Source: DASUPK01 sp036276255 (GTDB lineage: Bacteria > Actinomycetota > Thermoleophilia > Solirubrobacterales > 70-9). From it: 51,142 nt of DNA. Every line of letters starts with the position of its first letter. Positions within the stretch are counted from its first letter, which is position 1. Both the position numbers and the translations under genes were made by a program. The notes beneath the pieces were generated by a model. The model saw only the letters and a list, made by a program, of their open reading frames with translations, made no database searches and was not told the DNA's origin. The stretch spans positions 1-51,142 of the forward strand of contig DASUPK010000060.1 in the NCBI GenBank assembly GCA_036276255.1. Reading direction: 5' to 3'. Shown here piece after piece: positions 1 to 7,715 of the stretch.

Positions 1-63
1 CCTCCCGCCGCTCATCCACCGACATGCGTGGAGGCACCGGATTTCGGCCGGAGCGGCATCTAG
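1..63 (+). other. Possible 3' end of an unidentified upstream gene
   Basis: One frame is open from the window edge and ends at a TAG at 61-63. The visible tail of 20 residues is too short to recognise. The same TAG forms the first half of the TANNNT box in front of thpR, an arrangement seen at three other gene junctions here, which mildly supports this being a real gene end. Confidence 0.3.
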
Positions 64-66
64 CGT
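61..66 (+). promoter_or_regulatory. -10 box TAGCGT for thpR (leaderless type)
   Basis: TAGCGT lies 6 nt before the GTG start at 73. It matches the TANNNT pattern found in front of many genes of this window. No -35 element is obvious. Confidence 0.5.
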
Positions 67-72
67 TCGGGC

Positions 73-693
73 GTGGCCAAGGAGAGGCTCAAGAGCCCCA
101 GGGCTCGCCTGTTCGTCGCCCTGGACCTGCCGCAGGATGTCCGCACCGGCATCGTCGAGTGGCAGCAGACCGCCCTCGCCGACCCCGCCCTGCGGATCGT
201 GAGGCCCGACGCGCTCCACATCACCCTGGTCTTCCTGGGCTATCAGGCGCAGAAGGACGCCAGGGCGATCGCCAGGGCGACGTTCGCCACGGATGCGGAG
301 GCACCCGCGGTCGAGTTGCAGACCGAGCCGGTCGGCGTGCCGCCGGGCAAGCGCCCGCGGCTGCTCGCGCTGGGCGCCAGCTCGGTGGAGACGGTGGCGC
401 TGCAGGCCGGGGTGGAGGAGCGACTGGTGGAGGCCGGCTTCCACGAGCCGGAGAAGCGGGCGTTCTGGCCGCACGTGACGGTGGCGCGGGTCAAGCCCGA
501 GGCGCGGGGGGGCCGCAAGCCCGCCCTGATCACGACTCAGCCGCATCCGCTACCCGAACATATGTTCCGGTTCTTCCGTCCGACTCGTCTGGTGCTCTTC
601 CAGTCCCACTTGCGCCGGTCCGGCGCCGAGTACGAACCGATGGCCGAGTTGGAGCTTCCGACCGCCCACGATGACCAAGAGACAGAGAGGTGA
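73..693 (+). CDS. thpR: RNA 2',3'-cyclic phosphodiesterase (ThpR/LigT family)
   Basis: A 206-residue 2H phosphoesterase that opens 2',3'-cyclic phosphates or joins 2'-5' RNA ends. Both family signatures are visible: HITLVF near residue 48 and HVTVAR near residue 135, each giving the H-x-T motif that forms the catalytic pair. The length is normal for the family. The GTG start at 73 follows a TANNNT box by 6 nt, and no Shine-Dalgarno sequence is seen, so translation is probably leaderless. The stop codon overlaps the longer possible recA start, so recA is co-transcribed. A thpR-recA neighbourhood is common in actinobacteria. The cellular substrate is not shown by the sequence. Confidence 0.93.
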   Translation: MAKERLKSPRARLFVALDLPQDVRTGIVEWQQTALADPALRIVRPDALHITLVFLGYQAQKDARAIARATFATDAEAPAVELQTEPVGVPPGKRPRLLALGASSVETVALQAGVEERLVEAGFHEPEKRAFWPHVTVARVKPEARGGRKPALITTQPHPLPEHMFRFFRPTRLVLFQSHLRRSGAEYEPMAELELPTAHDDQETER

Positions 694-698
694 GTGAG

Positions 699-1862
699 AT
701 GGCAGAGCAGAAGCCCAACTTGAGGGACGCCGGCGAGAAAGAGGCGAAGGCGCGCGACCAGGCGCTGAACGCGGCCGTCACGCAGATCGAGAAGGAGTTC
801 GGGCAGGGCGCCCTGATGAAGCTGGGCGACATGGGCGCGCTCAACGTGGAGTCCATCTCCACCGGCGCGCTGCCGCTCGACATCGCCCTCGGCGTCGGCG
901 GGGTGCCGCGGGGCCGCATCGTCGAGATCTTCGGGCCGGAGTCGTCCGGTAAGACGACGCTCGTCTACCACATCATCGCCGAGGCCCAGGCGCGCGGAGG
1001 GGTCTGTGCCTTCGTCGACACCGAGCACGCGCTGGACCCCGTCTACGCGCGGAAGATCGGCGTCAACACCGACGAGCTGATGATCTCCCAGCCCGACTAC
1101 GGCGAGCAGGCTCTCGAGATCGTCGACGTGCTGGTGCGCTCAGGCGCCGTCGACGTCGTCGCGGTGGACTCCGTCGCGGCGCTCACCCCGCGGGTGGAGC
1201 TCGAGGGGCAGATGGGCGACCAGCACGTCGGCCTCCAGGCCCGCCTGATGTCGCAGGCGCTCCGCAAGCTGGCCGGCAACCTGAGCCGGGCCAACACGAT
1301 CTGCCTGTTCACCAACCAGATCCGCGAGAAGATCGGAGTCATGTTCGGCTCGCCCGAGACCCAGCCGGGCGGCCGGGCGCTCAAGTTCTATTCCTCGCAG
1401 CGGCTCGACATCCGCCGTATCGAGACCCTCAAGGAAGGCACCGAGGCCGTCGGCAACCGGGTCCGGGTGAAGGTCGTCAAGAACAAGGTGGCTCCGCCGT
1501 TCCGCCAGGCCGAGTTCGACATCGAGTACGGCGTCGGCATCTCCAAGGAGGGCGGTCTGCTCGACATGGCGCTGGAGCACGACCTGATCCAGAAGTCGGG
1601 CTCCTTCTTCTCCTACGGCGAGACGCGGCTCGGCCAGGGCCGCAACAACACCAAGGAGTTCCTGCGCGACAACCCGGAGCTGGCCGCGGAGCTCGAGGCG
1701 AAGATCCACGCGAAGCTCGGGATCGGAGAGGACGCGGAGGCCGAAAAGCCGGACGCCGCGGTCAAGGCCGTCCCGGAGGAGACCGAGGAGTCCAAGCCGG
1801 CCAAGAAGCCGGAGGCAAAGGACCCAGAGCCCGCGAAGAAGCCGGAGCGCAAGGCTGCCTGA
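699..1862 (+). CDS. recA: Recombinase RecA
   Basis: The central strand-exchange ATPase, which forms filaments on single-stranded DNA and triggers LexA self-cleavage. Walker A GPESSGKTT lies at residues 79-87, and the core aligns along its whole length with bacterial RecA. After the C-terminal domain comes a long charged tail of about 45 residues rich in Glu, Lys, Pro and Ala. I chose ATG 699 because AGAGAGGTGAG lies just upstream at good spacing. A GTG at 690, overlapping the thpR stop, would add three residues. The 3' end overlaps recX by 8 nt. I see no SOS box immediately in front of the gene; the operon promoter probably lies before thpR. Confidence 0.98.
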   Translation: MAEQKPNLRDAGEKEAKARDQALNAAVTQIEKEFGQGALMKLGDMGALNVESISTGALPLDIALGVGGVPRGRIVEIFGPESSGKTTLVYHIIAEAQARGGVCAFVDTEHALDPVYARKIGVNTDELMISQPDYGEQALEIVDVLVRSGAVDVVAVDSVAALTPRVELEGQMGDQHVGLQARLMSQALRKLAGNLSRANTICLFTNQIREKIGVMFGSPETQPGGRALKFYSSQRLDIRRIETLKEGTEAVGNRVRVKVVKNKVAPPFRQAEFDIEYGVGISKEGGLLDMALEHDLIQKSGSFFSYGETRLGQGRNNTKEFLRDNPELAAELEAKIHAKLGIGEDAEAEKPDAAVKAVPEETEESKPAKKPEAKDPEPAKKPERKAA

Positions 1863-2310
1863 CGAGCCGTATGAGCTCGCCCTGCGGGCTCTGAGCTACA
1901 AGGAGCGCACGGAGTCCGAGCTGCGGTCCTGGCTCGCCGAGCGTGAGGTGGCGGAGGTCGAGATCGAGGAGGTGATCGCCCTCCTGATGGAGGCGGGCGC
2001 GATCGACGACGGCAGCTTCGCGAGCCGCTACGCGGAGGACAAGCGGTCGCTGGCCGGCTGGGGGCCGGATCGGATCTCGGCGGCGCTCGAGAGCCGTGGT
2101 GTGGCCCGCGCCCACATCGAGGCGGCGCTCGAGGGTGAGGACAGCGAGGCGCAGCTCGAGCGGGCTGTCTCCCTGCTCGGCGACCGCGGAATGTCGTGCT
2201 CTGACGAGCGGGAGCGGGAGCGCGCCCTGGGTCTGCTGGTCAGGCGGGGATATCCCCTCGAGCTCGCCTATGAGGCGGTCAGAAGTATCGAGCGCCCCTC
2301 GCGAAGATAG
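1855..2310 (+). CDS. recX: Regulatory protein RecX, apparent CTG start
   Basis: RecX inhibits RecA filament growth. The family pattern (short helical repeats) is clear: an N-terminal ALRALSYKERTESEL segment, then GAIDDGSFASRYAEDK, then WGPDRISAALESRGV. The first ATG, GTG or TTG in frame is the GTG at 1948, which would remove the whole first repeat although the family-like reading continues upstream. The best start is CTG 1855, preceded by GGAG at 1844-1847 with 7-nt spacing and overlapping the recA stop by 8 nt. This gives 151 residues, a normal RecX length. An alternative is frameshifting out of recA, or a shortened protein from 1948. The TAG stop at 2308-2310 is also the start of the next gene's -10 box. 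Confidence 0.88.
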   Translation: MPDEPYELALRALSYKERTESELRSWLAEREVAEVEIEEVIALLMEAGAIDDGSFASRYAEDKRSLAGWGPDRISAALESRGVARAHIEAALEGEDSEAQLERAVSLLGDRGMSCSDERERERALGLLVRRGYPLELAYEAVRSIERPSRR

Positions 2311-2313
2311 GAT
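2308..2313 (+). promoter_or_regulatory. -10 box TAGGAT for the cupredoxin gene
   Basis: TAGGAT is placed 8 nt before ATG 2322. Its first three bases are the recX stop codon. Confidence 0.55.
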
Positions 2314-2321
2314 CCCGCCCG

Positions 2322-2879
2322 ATGGATGGCAACTTCTTCTTCGTGATCGGCGGCGTGCTCGTGCTCGCTGCCGTGGTCATCTCGTTCATTGGAATTCGCG
2401 TGAGCGAGTCGTTCCCGCCGAACCGCGGCGTGATGATCGGTGTCGTCGCCCTATTCATTGCGATCGTCGCCACCACCATGGCCTTCGCGGTCGTCAAGTC
2501 CGTCGACGAGCAGAACAAGCGGAATGACGAGCTCGCCAAGGAGAAGGGCACGACGAGCACGACCCCCTCGGGCCCAGTGACGACCCTCGATGTCTCCTCG
2601 CCCTCGGACGGCGGCCTCAGCTACAGCCCGAACGGCCTACAGGCAAAGCCCGGCAACGTAGCGATCACCTACGACAACCCGTCGCAGACCCCTCACAGCA
2701 TCGCGGTGGCGACGTCGAACGGGAACGTGCTCGGGCAGGTTCAGCCGTTCAGCGCCGGCAAACAGACCGTCACGCTGGCGAATCTCGCTCCCGGCGAGTA
2801 CGTCTTCTACTGCACCGTGCCCGGGCATCGCCAGGCTGGGATGCAGGGCGATCTCACGGTCCTGCCGCCGAAGAATTAG
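2322..2879 (+). CDS. Membrane-anchored cupredoxin (plastocyanin/azurin-like)
   Basis: A 185-residue protein with two N-terminal membrane segments (about residues 5-25 and 37-58), a Lys/Thr/Ser linker, and an extracytoplasmic type-I copper domain from about residue 85. The four expected copper ligands are present: His125 (PHS), Cys164 and His169 in FYCTVPGH, and Met174. It probably carries electrons at the outer membrane face, as known for blue copper proteins; the partner is not shown. There is no Shine-Dalgarno sequence, and the TANNNT box 8 nt upstream suggests its own leaderless transcript although it follows recX by only 11 nt. Confidence 0.85.
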   Translation: MDGNFFFVIGGVLVLAAVVISFIGIRVSESFPPNRGVMIGVVALFIAIVATTMAFAVVKSVDEQNKRNDELAKEKGTTSTTPSGPVTTLDVSSPSDGGLSYSPNGLQAKPGNVAITYDNPSQTPHSIAVATSNGNVLGQVQPFSAGKQTVTLANLAPGEYVFYCTVPGHRQAGMQGDLTVLPPKN

Positions 2880-2890
2880 ATCCAGTTCTC

Positions 2891-2917
2891 GTATAGCCCT
2901 CCTCGTGGGTGCTATAC
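2891..2917 (+). promoter_or_regulatory. Perfect inverted repeat over the promoter of the small HTH gene
   Basis: GTATAGC (2891-2897) and GCTATAC (2911-2917) are exact reverse complements separated by 13 nt. The right arm contains the likely -10 hexamer. It lies 7 nt before ATG 2925, so it could be an operator for autoregulation. It could also be a terminator of the cupredoxin gene, but no T-tract follows. Confidence 0.55.
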
Positions 2918-2918
2918 A
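2913..2918 (+). promoter_or_regulatory. -10-like TATACA for the small HTH gene
   Basis: TATACA lies 6 nt before ATG 2925. The last base departs from the usual TANNNT pattern. Confidence 0.35.
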
Positions 2919-2924
2919 CGCCGC

Positions 2925-3197
2925 ATGATCGCGCGGGCCGAGGCCGAGCGCCTTCGCAAAGCACATTCGGACTTCCAGAGGGCGCGCAGCCGGATGTGGA
3001 TTGAGCGCGTCCGGGTCGGCCTCGATTACCGGCGGGCGATGCGGAAGATCGACGAGGACGTCGCGCGGGTGCGGCTGGAGCGCGATCGGCTGATCCGGGA
3101 GGTCGTCGCGGCGGGCGGCAGCTACCGGGAGGTGGCCGGCGCCCTCGGGCTCTCGCACAGCCGGATCCAGCAAGTCGTCAACTCGACCTCCAAGTAG
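2925..3197 (+). CDS. Small helix-turn-helix protein
   Basis: A 90-residue basic protein. Residues 1-60 look like a long charged helix or coiled coil (many Arg and Glu). Residues 64-87 read as a helix-turn-helix: GGSYREVAGALGLSHSRIQQ, similar to the region-4-like HTH of sigma factors and to small actinobacterial DNA-binding proteins. It has no partner domain. An inverted repeat overlaps its promoter, so self-regulation is plausible. The DNA targets and role are unknown to me. Confidence 0.75.
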   Translation: MIARAEAERLRKAHSDFQRARSRMWIERVRVGLDYRRAMRKIDEDVARVRLERDRLIREVVAAGGSYREVAGALGLSHSRIQQVVNSTSK

Positions 3198-3209
3198 CCG
3201 GGGCGCCGC

Positions 3210-3215
3210 TAAATT
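3210..3215 (+). promoter_or_regulatory. -10 box TAAATT for miaB
   Basis: TAAATT stands exactly 7 nt before ATG 3223, as expected for a leaderless transcript. Confidence 0.55.
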
Positions 3216-3222
3216 GACCTCG

Positions 3223-4545
3223 ATGCAGCGCCGCTACCACGTCACCACGTTCGGGTGCCAGATGAACGAGCACGACTCCGAGCGGATGAAGGGCATGCTC
3301 GACTCGCTCGGCTACGAGGAGTGCCCGGACCGCGACGGCGCCGACCTGATCCTCTTCAACACCTGCTCGATCCGGGAGTCCGCGGACAACCGCTTCATCG
3401 CCCACCTGGGGGAGGCGAAGCGGCTCAAGTCCGAGGATCCCTCGCGCGTCGTCGGGGTGGGAGGTTGCTGGGCGCAGTCCGTCAAGGACGAGGTCTTCCG
3501 GCGCTTCCCGTTCGTCGACGTCGCTTTCGGCCCGGGACAGATCCACCGCCTGGCCGAGTTCCTCACCTCCGACTCCCTCACGGCCCAGGGCTACTTCGAG
3601 TTCGAGGACGTCTCCGGCCATCTGCCGATGAAGCGCGCGCGCGAGTTTCAGGCCTGGCTGCAGATCTCGCAGGGCTGCAACTGCGTCTGCTCGTATTGCA
3701 TCGTGCCCTCGGTGCGCGGGCGGGAGGCGAGCCGCGACCCGGCCGAGCTCATCGCGGAGGTCGAGCGGCTCGCGGGCGACGGCGTCAGCGAGATCACGCT
3801 GCTGGGGCAGAACGTGAACAGCTACGGGCGCGACCTCCCGTCAGTAAGCCGGATCACCTTCGCCGACCTGCTGACCCGGGTCGATGCCGTTCCCGGAGTC
3901 GAGCGGATCCGCTACACGAGCCCGCACCCGAAGGACATGAAGGAGGACGTGATCCGCGCACACGCCGAGCTCGGCGCGCTCTGCGAGCACATCCACCTGC
4001 CCCTGCAGTCGGGCTCGACACCCGTCCTGAAGCGAATGCGGCGCACCTACGGCCGCGAGCGGTACATGGATCGGGTCGCGCTGATCCGCGAGCACGTCCC
4101 GGATTGCGCGATCACCACCGACATCATCGTGGGCTTCCCCGGCGAGACGGAGGAGGACTTCGAGCAGACCCTGGAGGTGGTCGAGGAGGTCGGCTACGAC
4201 AGCGCCTTCACGTTCATCTTCTCCCCGCGGCGGGGCACCGAGGCGGCGGACTTCGAGGATCAGCTGTCGCATGCGACGAAGCGCGAGCGCATGGAGCGCC
4301 TCGTCGAGCTCGTGCAGCGCAGGGCCCGGGAGCGTGCCGAGCGGTTCGTGGGCCGCACGATGGAGGTCCTGGTCGAGGGGCCGAGCCGGACCGACGCCTC
4401 AAGGCTGCGAGGGCGGACGCGCCACAACAAGACGGTGAACTTCGACGGCACCGCCGGGCCTGGAGACACCGTCGAGGTGGAGATAACGGGCGCGACGTCG
4501 GCCACGCTCTCCGGCCAGGAGCGACTGCTCAGCCGCGCGGCTTGA
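3223..4545 (+). CDS. miaB: tRNA-2-methylthio-N6-dimethylallyladenosine synthase
   Basis: A radical-SAM methylthiotransferase that adds the 2-methylthio group to i6A37 of tRNAs reading UNN codons. The N-terminal domain carries the cluster cysteines (C12 in TFGCQMN, then NTCSIRE and GGCWAQ). The radical-SAM motif C-x3-C-x2-C is in GCNCVCSYC, and a TRAM domain ends the protein. I prefer ATG 3223 to the in-frame TTG 3214 because the protein then begins MQRRYHVTTFGCQ and the TANNNT box fits. The stop overlaps the miaA TTG start (TTGA), so the two successive enzymes acting on A37 are translationally coupled. Confidence 0.97.
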   Translation: MQRRYHVTTFGCQMNEHDSERMKGMLDSLGYEECPDRDGADLILFNTCSIRESADNRFIAHLGEAKRLKSEDPSRVVGVGGCWAQSVKDEVFRRFPFVDVAFGPGQIHRLAEFLTSDSLTAQGYFEFEDVSGHLPMKRAREFQAWLQISQGCNCVCSYCIVPSVRGREASRDPAELIAEVERLAGDGVSEITLLGQNVNSYGRDLPSVSRITFADLLTRVDAVPGVERIRYTSPHPKDMKEDVIRAHAELGALCEHIHLPLQSGSTPVLKRMRRTYGRERYMDRVALIREHVPDCAITTDIIVGFPGETEEDFEQTLEVVEEVGYDSAFTFIFSPRRGTEAADFEDQLSHATKRERMERLVELVQRRARERAERFVGRTMEVLVEGPSRTDASRLRGRTRHNKTVNFDGTAGPGDTVEVEITGATSATLSGQERLLSRAA

Positions 4546-5450
4546 GGGTTCTCGCTCTCTTCGGCCCAACCGCGGCCGGGAAGACGGGCGTGGCCATCGC
4601 GGTCGCCGACCGGCTGCGCGAGCGCGGCGAGGACCCCGTCGCGGTCAACTGCGACTCGATCCAGGTCTATCGTGGCCTGGAGACCCTGAGCGGGGCAGCG
4701 ACGGCGGGAGAGCAGAAGCGCCTCGAGCATCGGCTGCTCTCCTTCGTCGAGCCGGGTGAGGAGTTCAGCGCCGGCCGCTACGCGGAGGCGGCACACCGCG
4801 AGATCGACGCCCTGCTGGCGCAGGGGCGTCGGCCGCTCGTGGTGGGCGGAACCGGCCTGTACCTTCGCGCGGCGCTGGCCGACCTGGACCTCCGGCCGCC
4901 GGTGCCGCCGGAGGTTCGCGACGAGGTCGAGGGCGAGCTCGTCGAGCGCGGCCCGGAGGCGCTCCACGCGGAGCTCGATCCGGCCCTCGCGGAGAACGTC
5001 GACCCGAACGACCGCAAGCGGGTGGCGCGGCTGACCGAGCTGGCGCGGGCAGGGATCGAGGCCGCGAGCGGCGGCGAGGGGATGTGGACCGCCGAGCTCA
5101 GGCATCCGACCCTGCTGGTCGGCCTGACGATGGACCGGGAGCGCCTCGCGTCGCGAATCGACGCCCGGGTCGACGAGATTGTCGCCGCGGGGGCGGCCGA
5201 GGAGGCGAGGAGCGCTCTCGAGGCCGGGCCATCGCGCACGGCTCGCGCGGCTCTCGGCTTCGAGCAGCTCGTCTCCGACATCGACGGGGCTCCGTCGCGG
5301 GAGGCGATTGAATCGATCAAGGCCGCGCACCGCGCCTATGCGCGGCGGCAACTCACCTGGATGCGCCGCATGGAGGGAGTCACCCTCATCGATCGCACCG
5401 AGCTGGACGTGGAGTCGACCGCCGATCAGATCGCCGGGCTGCTGTCCTAG
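4542..5450 (+). CDS. miaA: tRNA dimethylallyltransferase
   Basis: Transfers dimethylallyl to N6 of A37 in tRNA, giving the substrate of MiaB. The P-loop GPTAAGKT is near residue 8, followed by the D-S-I-Q-V-Y segment and GGTGLYLRA. The length of 302 residues is typical. The same frame is open far upstream (from 3255), but that part is the shadow of miaB. The start is the TTG that overlaps the miaB stop, immediately before the conserved RVLALFGPTAAGKT. It is followed by a strong hairpin at 5495-5523. Confidence 0.96.
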   Translation: MRVLALFGPTAAGKTGVAIAVADRLRERGEDPVAVNCDSIQVYRGLETLSGAATAGEQKRLEHRLLSFVEPGEEFSAGRYAEAAHREIDALLAQGRRPLVVGGTGLYLRAALADLDLRPPVPPEVRDEVEGELVERGPEALHAELDPALAENVDPNDRKRVARLTELARAGIEAASGGEGMWTAELRHPTLLVGLTMDRERLASRIDARVDEIVAAGAAEEARSALEAGPSRTARAALGFEQLVSDIDGAPSREAIESIKAAHRAYARRQLTWMRRMEGVTLIDRTELDVESTADQIAGLLS

Positions 5451-5494
5451 CCGCGATATTGGAATCCATGGCGAAGGACGCCGGCGAGGCGAGC

Positions 5495-5523
5495 GCCTAT
5501 TCCGCGCTGCGCGCGGAATAGGC
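5495..5523 (+). terminator. 13-bp perfect hairpin between miaA and dapF
   Basis: 5495-5507 and 5511-5523 are exact reverse complements with a 3-nt loop. No T-tract follows, so if it is the miaA terminator it is of the tractless type. The right arm overlaps the likely dapF -10 box, so an operator role is also possible. Confidence 0.6.
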
Positions 5524-5524
5524 T
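5519..5524 (+). promoter_or_regulatory. -10 box TAGGCT for dapF
   Basis: TAGGCT ends 6 nt before GTG 5531. It is embedded in the right arm of the hairpin 5495-5523. Confidence 0.5.
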
Positions 5525-5530
5525 CGATCC

Positions 5531-6373
5531 GTGAGATTCGAGAAATGGCAGGCGCTGGGCAACGACTATCTCATCGTTGAGGCCGCCGCGCTCCCCTGGG
5601 AGCTGAGCGAGGCGCGGATTCGGCGGATCTGTGACCCGCATTTCGGTGCGGGCGCGGACGGAATTCTCCTGCTCGCGCCCGTCGAGGACCCCGATGTGGT
5701 GGCGGAACTGCGGATCTTCAATCCGGATGGCTCAGAGGCCGAGCTCTCCGGAAACGGGGCGCGGCAGGCGGTCATGTACCTGCGGCGCTCTGGCTGGACG
5801 GACCGGGACGAGTTCACGATCGCCACCAAGGCAGGGCCGATCCAGCCGACGATTCGCTCCGAGCGCGAGTGCACGCTCGAGATGGGGAACGCGAGCACGT
5901 CCTCGCCTGACTTCCCATCCGGCGGCGAGGACGGGCGCGGCGAGCTGGAGGCGGACGGCAGGAGGTGGTCCTTCCAGCATGTCTCGATCGGCAACCCGCA
6001 GTGCGCCATCGCCGTCGGCGATGAGCTCGAGTCGCTCGACCTGCCCGCGATCGGGCCCGAGATCGAGAACAGCGAGCTCTTCCCGAACCGGACCAACGTG
6101 AGCTTCTTCCGCGCGAGTGGAGACACGGTCCGCGCTCGCATCTTCGAGCGCGGCGTGGGGGAGACGCTCTCGTCGGGCACCGGCGCGTCCGGAGCGGCGG
6201 TCGCGGCGCACCTGGCCGGTGCGCCCGCCGCGCTTACGGTCGAGCTGGACGGCGGCAAGCTGCAGGTCGAGTTGGGGGAGGGGCTGTCCGTGCGCCTCAC
6301 CGGCTGGGCCGAGCCGGTGTATGCCGGCGAGCTCACGGCGAAGTTCGTGCGCGCCCTGGACGAGCTCGCCTAG
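5531..6373 (+). CDS. dapF: Diaminopimelate epimerase family protein with Ser in place of both catalytic Cys
   Basis: DapF converts LL-DAP to meso-DAP for peptidoglycan and lysine. The fold signatures are present: MRFEKWQALGNDY at the start, the DGSEAE segment, GNPQCAI, and GVGET near residue 208. The two residues that normally act as the racemising cysteine pair are serines. The usual CGNG is SGNG (Ser73) and the usual ACGTGA is SSGTGA (Ser215). I checked both codons (TCC at 5747, TCG at 6173). Length is normal (280) and the frame is intact, so it does not look like decay. The gene sits next to dapL, which makes LL-DAP. It may be a lineage-typical variant or a relative with a different reaction. 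The GTG start has no room for a Shine-Dalgarno sequence. Confidence 0.85.
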   Translation: MRFEKWQALGNDYLIVEAAALPWELSEARIRRICDPHFGAGADGILLLAPVEDPDVVAELRIFNPDGSEAELSGNGARQAVMYLRRSGWTDRDEFTIATKAGPIQPTIRSERECTLEMGNASTSSPDFPSGGEDGRGELEADGRRWSFQHVSIGNPQCAIAVGDELESLDLPAIGPEIENSELFPNRTNVSFFRASGDTVRARIFERGVGETLSSGTGASGAAVAAHLAGAPAALTVELDGGKLQVELGEGLSVRLTGWAEPVYAGELTAKFVRALDELA

Positions 6374-6433
6374 CTCCGGCGCCTCCTGCTCGATGGCGCT
6401 CCACCGCGCCATGTCCCTAGTCTTCCGGATCCG

Positions 6434-7627
6434 ATGGCAGCACCCGTGAAGAAGAGAGGCCTGACGGCGCCCTCGCAGCGCCTCGAGGCCATACCGCCAT
6501 ACATGTTCGCCGAGCTCGAGCGGCGAATCGAGGCGAAGCGCGACGAGGGCATCGACGTGATCAGCCTCGGCATCGGTGATCCCGACACGCCCACCTTCCG
6601 CTACGTCGTCGAGGCCATGCGCGAGGCGGTAGGGGATCCCTCCGCGCAGAAGTACCCGAGCAACCGTGGGCGGCCGGAGTTCCGAGACGCCTTCGCCGAC
6701 TTCTATCTGCAGCGCTTCGGGGTCGAGATCGACGCCGTCGATGAGGTGATCCCGGCGATCGGCGCCAAGGAGTGCATCTACAACCTCTGCTTCGCGTTCC
6801 TCGACCCCGGCGACGTCGCGCTCGCCTCCGATCCGGGTTATCCGGTGTACACGGGCGGACCGGTGCTCGCGGGCGCGGAGGCGTTCCTGCTGCCGCTGCG
6901 CCCCGACCTGGGCTTCGTGCCCGACCTGGACGCGATCCCGGAGGAGAAGCTGGAAGCCGCCCGCCTGCTCTTCATCAACTATCCGAACAACCCCACCGGG
7001 GCCGTCGTTCCCGACGGCTTCTTTGAGCGCGTCGTCGAGCTGGCGAAGCGCCACGAGATCCTCGTCGTCCACGACAACGCCTACTCGGAGACGACCTATG
7101 ACGGCTACGTCGCTCCCAGCTTCCTGGCGACGCCGGGGGCGAAGGATGTGGGCGTCGAGGTCTTCTCCCTGTCCAAGGGCTACAACATGACCGGCTGGCG
7201 CTGCGCGGCGATCCTCGGCAACGCCGAGGCGATCAAGACCTATTGGCGACTGAAGACGAACGTCGACTCCGGCCTCTTCGAGGCGGTCCAGCTCGCCGGG
7301 GCGGCCGCCCTGCGTGGCTCGCGCAAGGAGGTCGAGGAGATGTGCAGGATCTACGAGCGCCGGCGCGACCTGGTGGTCGAGGCTCTCAGGGCGATCGGAG
7401 TCGAGGTCGAGAGCCCCAGAGGGACGATCTACATCTGGGCGCCCGTTCCCGATGGTCACACGTCCACCTCCTTCGCCGAGCTCGTGCTGGAGGCGGCCGC
7501 CGTCGTGGTTTCGCCCGGCTCGATGTACGGGCCGAGCGGCGAGGGCTTCTTCCGCATCTCGCTGACCACGCCGGACGAGCTCCTGCGGGAAGCCGTCCAG
7601 CGCCTCAAGTCTCACTTGACCCCTTGA
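6434..7627 (+). CDS. dapL: LL-diaminopimelate aminotransferase (class I/II PLP enzyme)
   Basis: A 397-residue fold-type I aminotransferase. It shows the YPSNRGRPEFR segment, the NYPNNPTG motif, and the PLP lysine in SLSKGYNMTGWR. The sequence style (GIGDPDTPTF, Y-P-VYTGG) matches the LL-DAP aminotransferase group, which converts tetrahydrodipicolinate directly to LL-DAP. Its place right after dapF fits this well. A broader annotation as another aminotransferase of the aspC/alaA group cannot be excluded. TAGTCT lies 10 nt before the ATG, slightly far for the leaderless pattern, and there is no good Shine-Dalgarno sequence. Confidence 0.85.
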   Translation: MAAPVKKRGLTAPSQRLEAIPPYMFAELERRIEAKRDEGIDVISLGIGDPDTPTFRYVVEAMREAVGDPSAQKYPSNRGRPEFRDAFADFYLQRFGVEIDAVDEVIPAIGAKECIYNLCFAFLDPGDVALASDPGYPVYTGGPVLAGAEAFLLPLRPDLGFVPDLDAIPEEKLEAARLLFINYPNNPTGAVVPDGFFERVVELAKRHEILVVHDNAYSETTYDGYVAPSFLATPGAKDVGVEVFSLSKGYNMTGWRCAAILGNAEAIKTYWRLKTNVDSGLFEAVQLAGAAALRGSRKEVEEMCRIYERRRDLVVEALRAIGVEVESPRGTIYIWAPVPDGHTSTSFAELVLEAAAVVVSPGSMYGPSGEGFFRISLTTPDELLREAVQRLKSHLTP

Positions 7628-7644
7628 ACTGGCGCATCACCGGG

Positions 7645-7715
7645 TAGCTATCCCTACGGTGCCGAGGGATTGCCGGCACCGGGGGCGAATCGGCCTTTAC
7701 CGGGCCCTCAGCTAA
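7645..7715 (+). ncRNA. Candidate structured RNA between dapL and the DMT permease
   Basis: In this intergenic region (7628-7748), CGGTGCCG (7657-7664) pairs perfectly with CGGCACCG (7674-7681). TAGCT (7645-7649) can close with AGCTA (7710-7714), and GGCC (7692-7695) with GGCC (7703-7706), giving a three-way junction. Blocks GGGGCGAAT and GCCC-TCAGCTAA resemble blocks of the c-di-AMP riboswitch found at 33046-33177, in the same order, but the other conserved parts are missing. It could be a leader element of the downstream gene or a complex terminator of dapL. Confidence 0.35.

Noticed and set aside
4260..5351. Long minus-strand frame opposite miaA
   Set aside because: Shadow of the plus-strand gene; low-complexity Arg/Leu/Ala composition and no domain pattern.
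3255..5450. A 731-codon open frame across miaB and miaA
   Set aside because: Its first part is the out-of-frame shadow of miaB in GC-rich DNA (Arg/Gly/Pro-rich). Only the part from 4542 is a gene (miaA).
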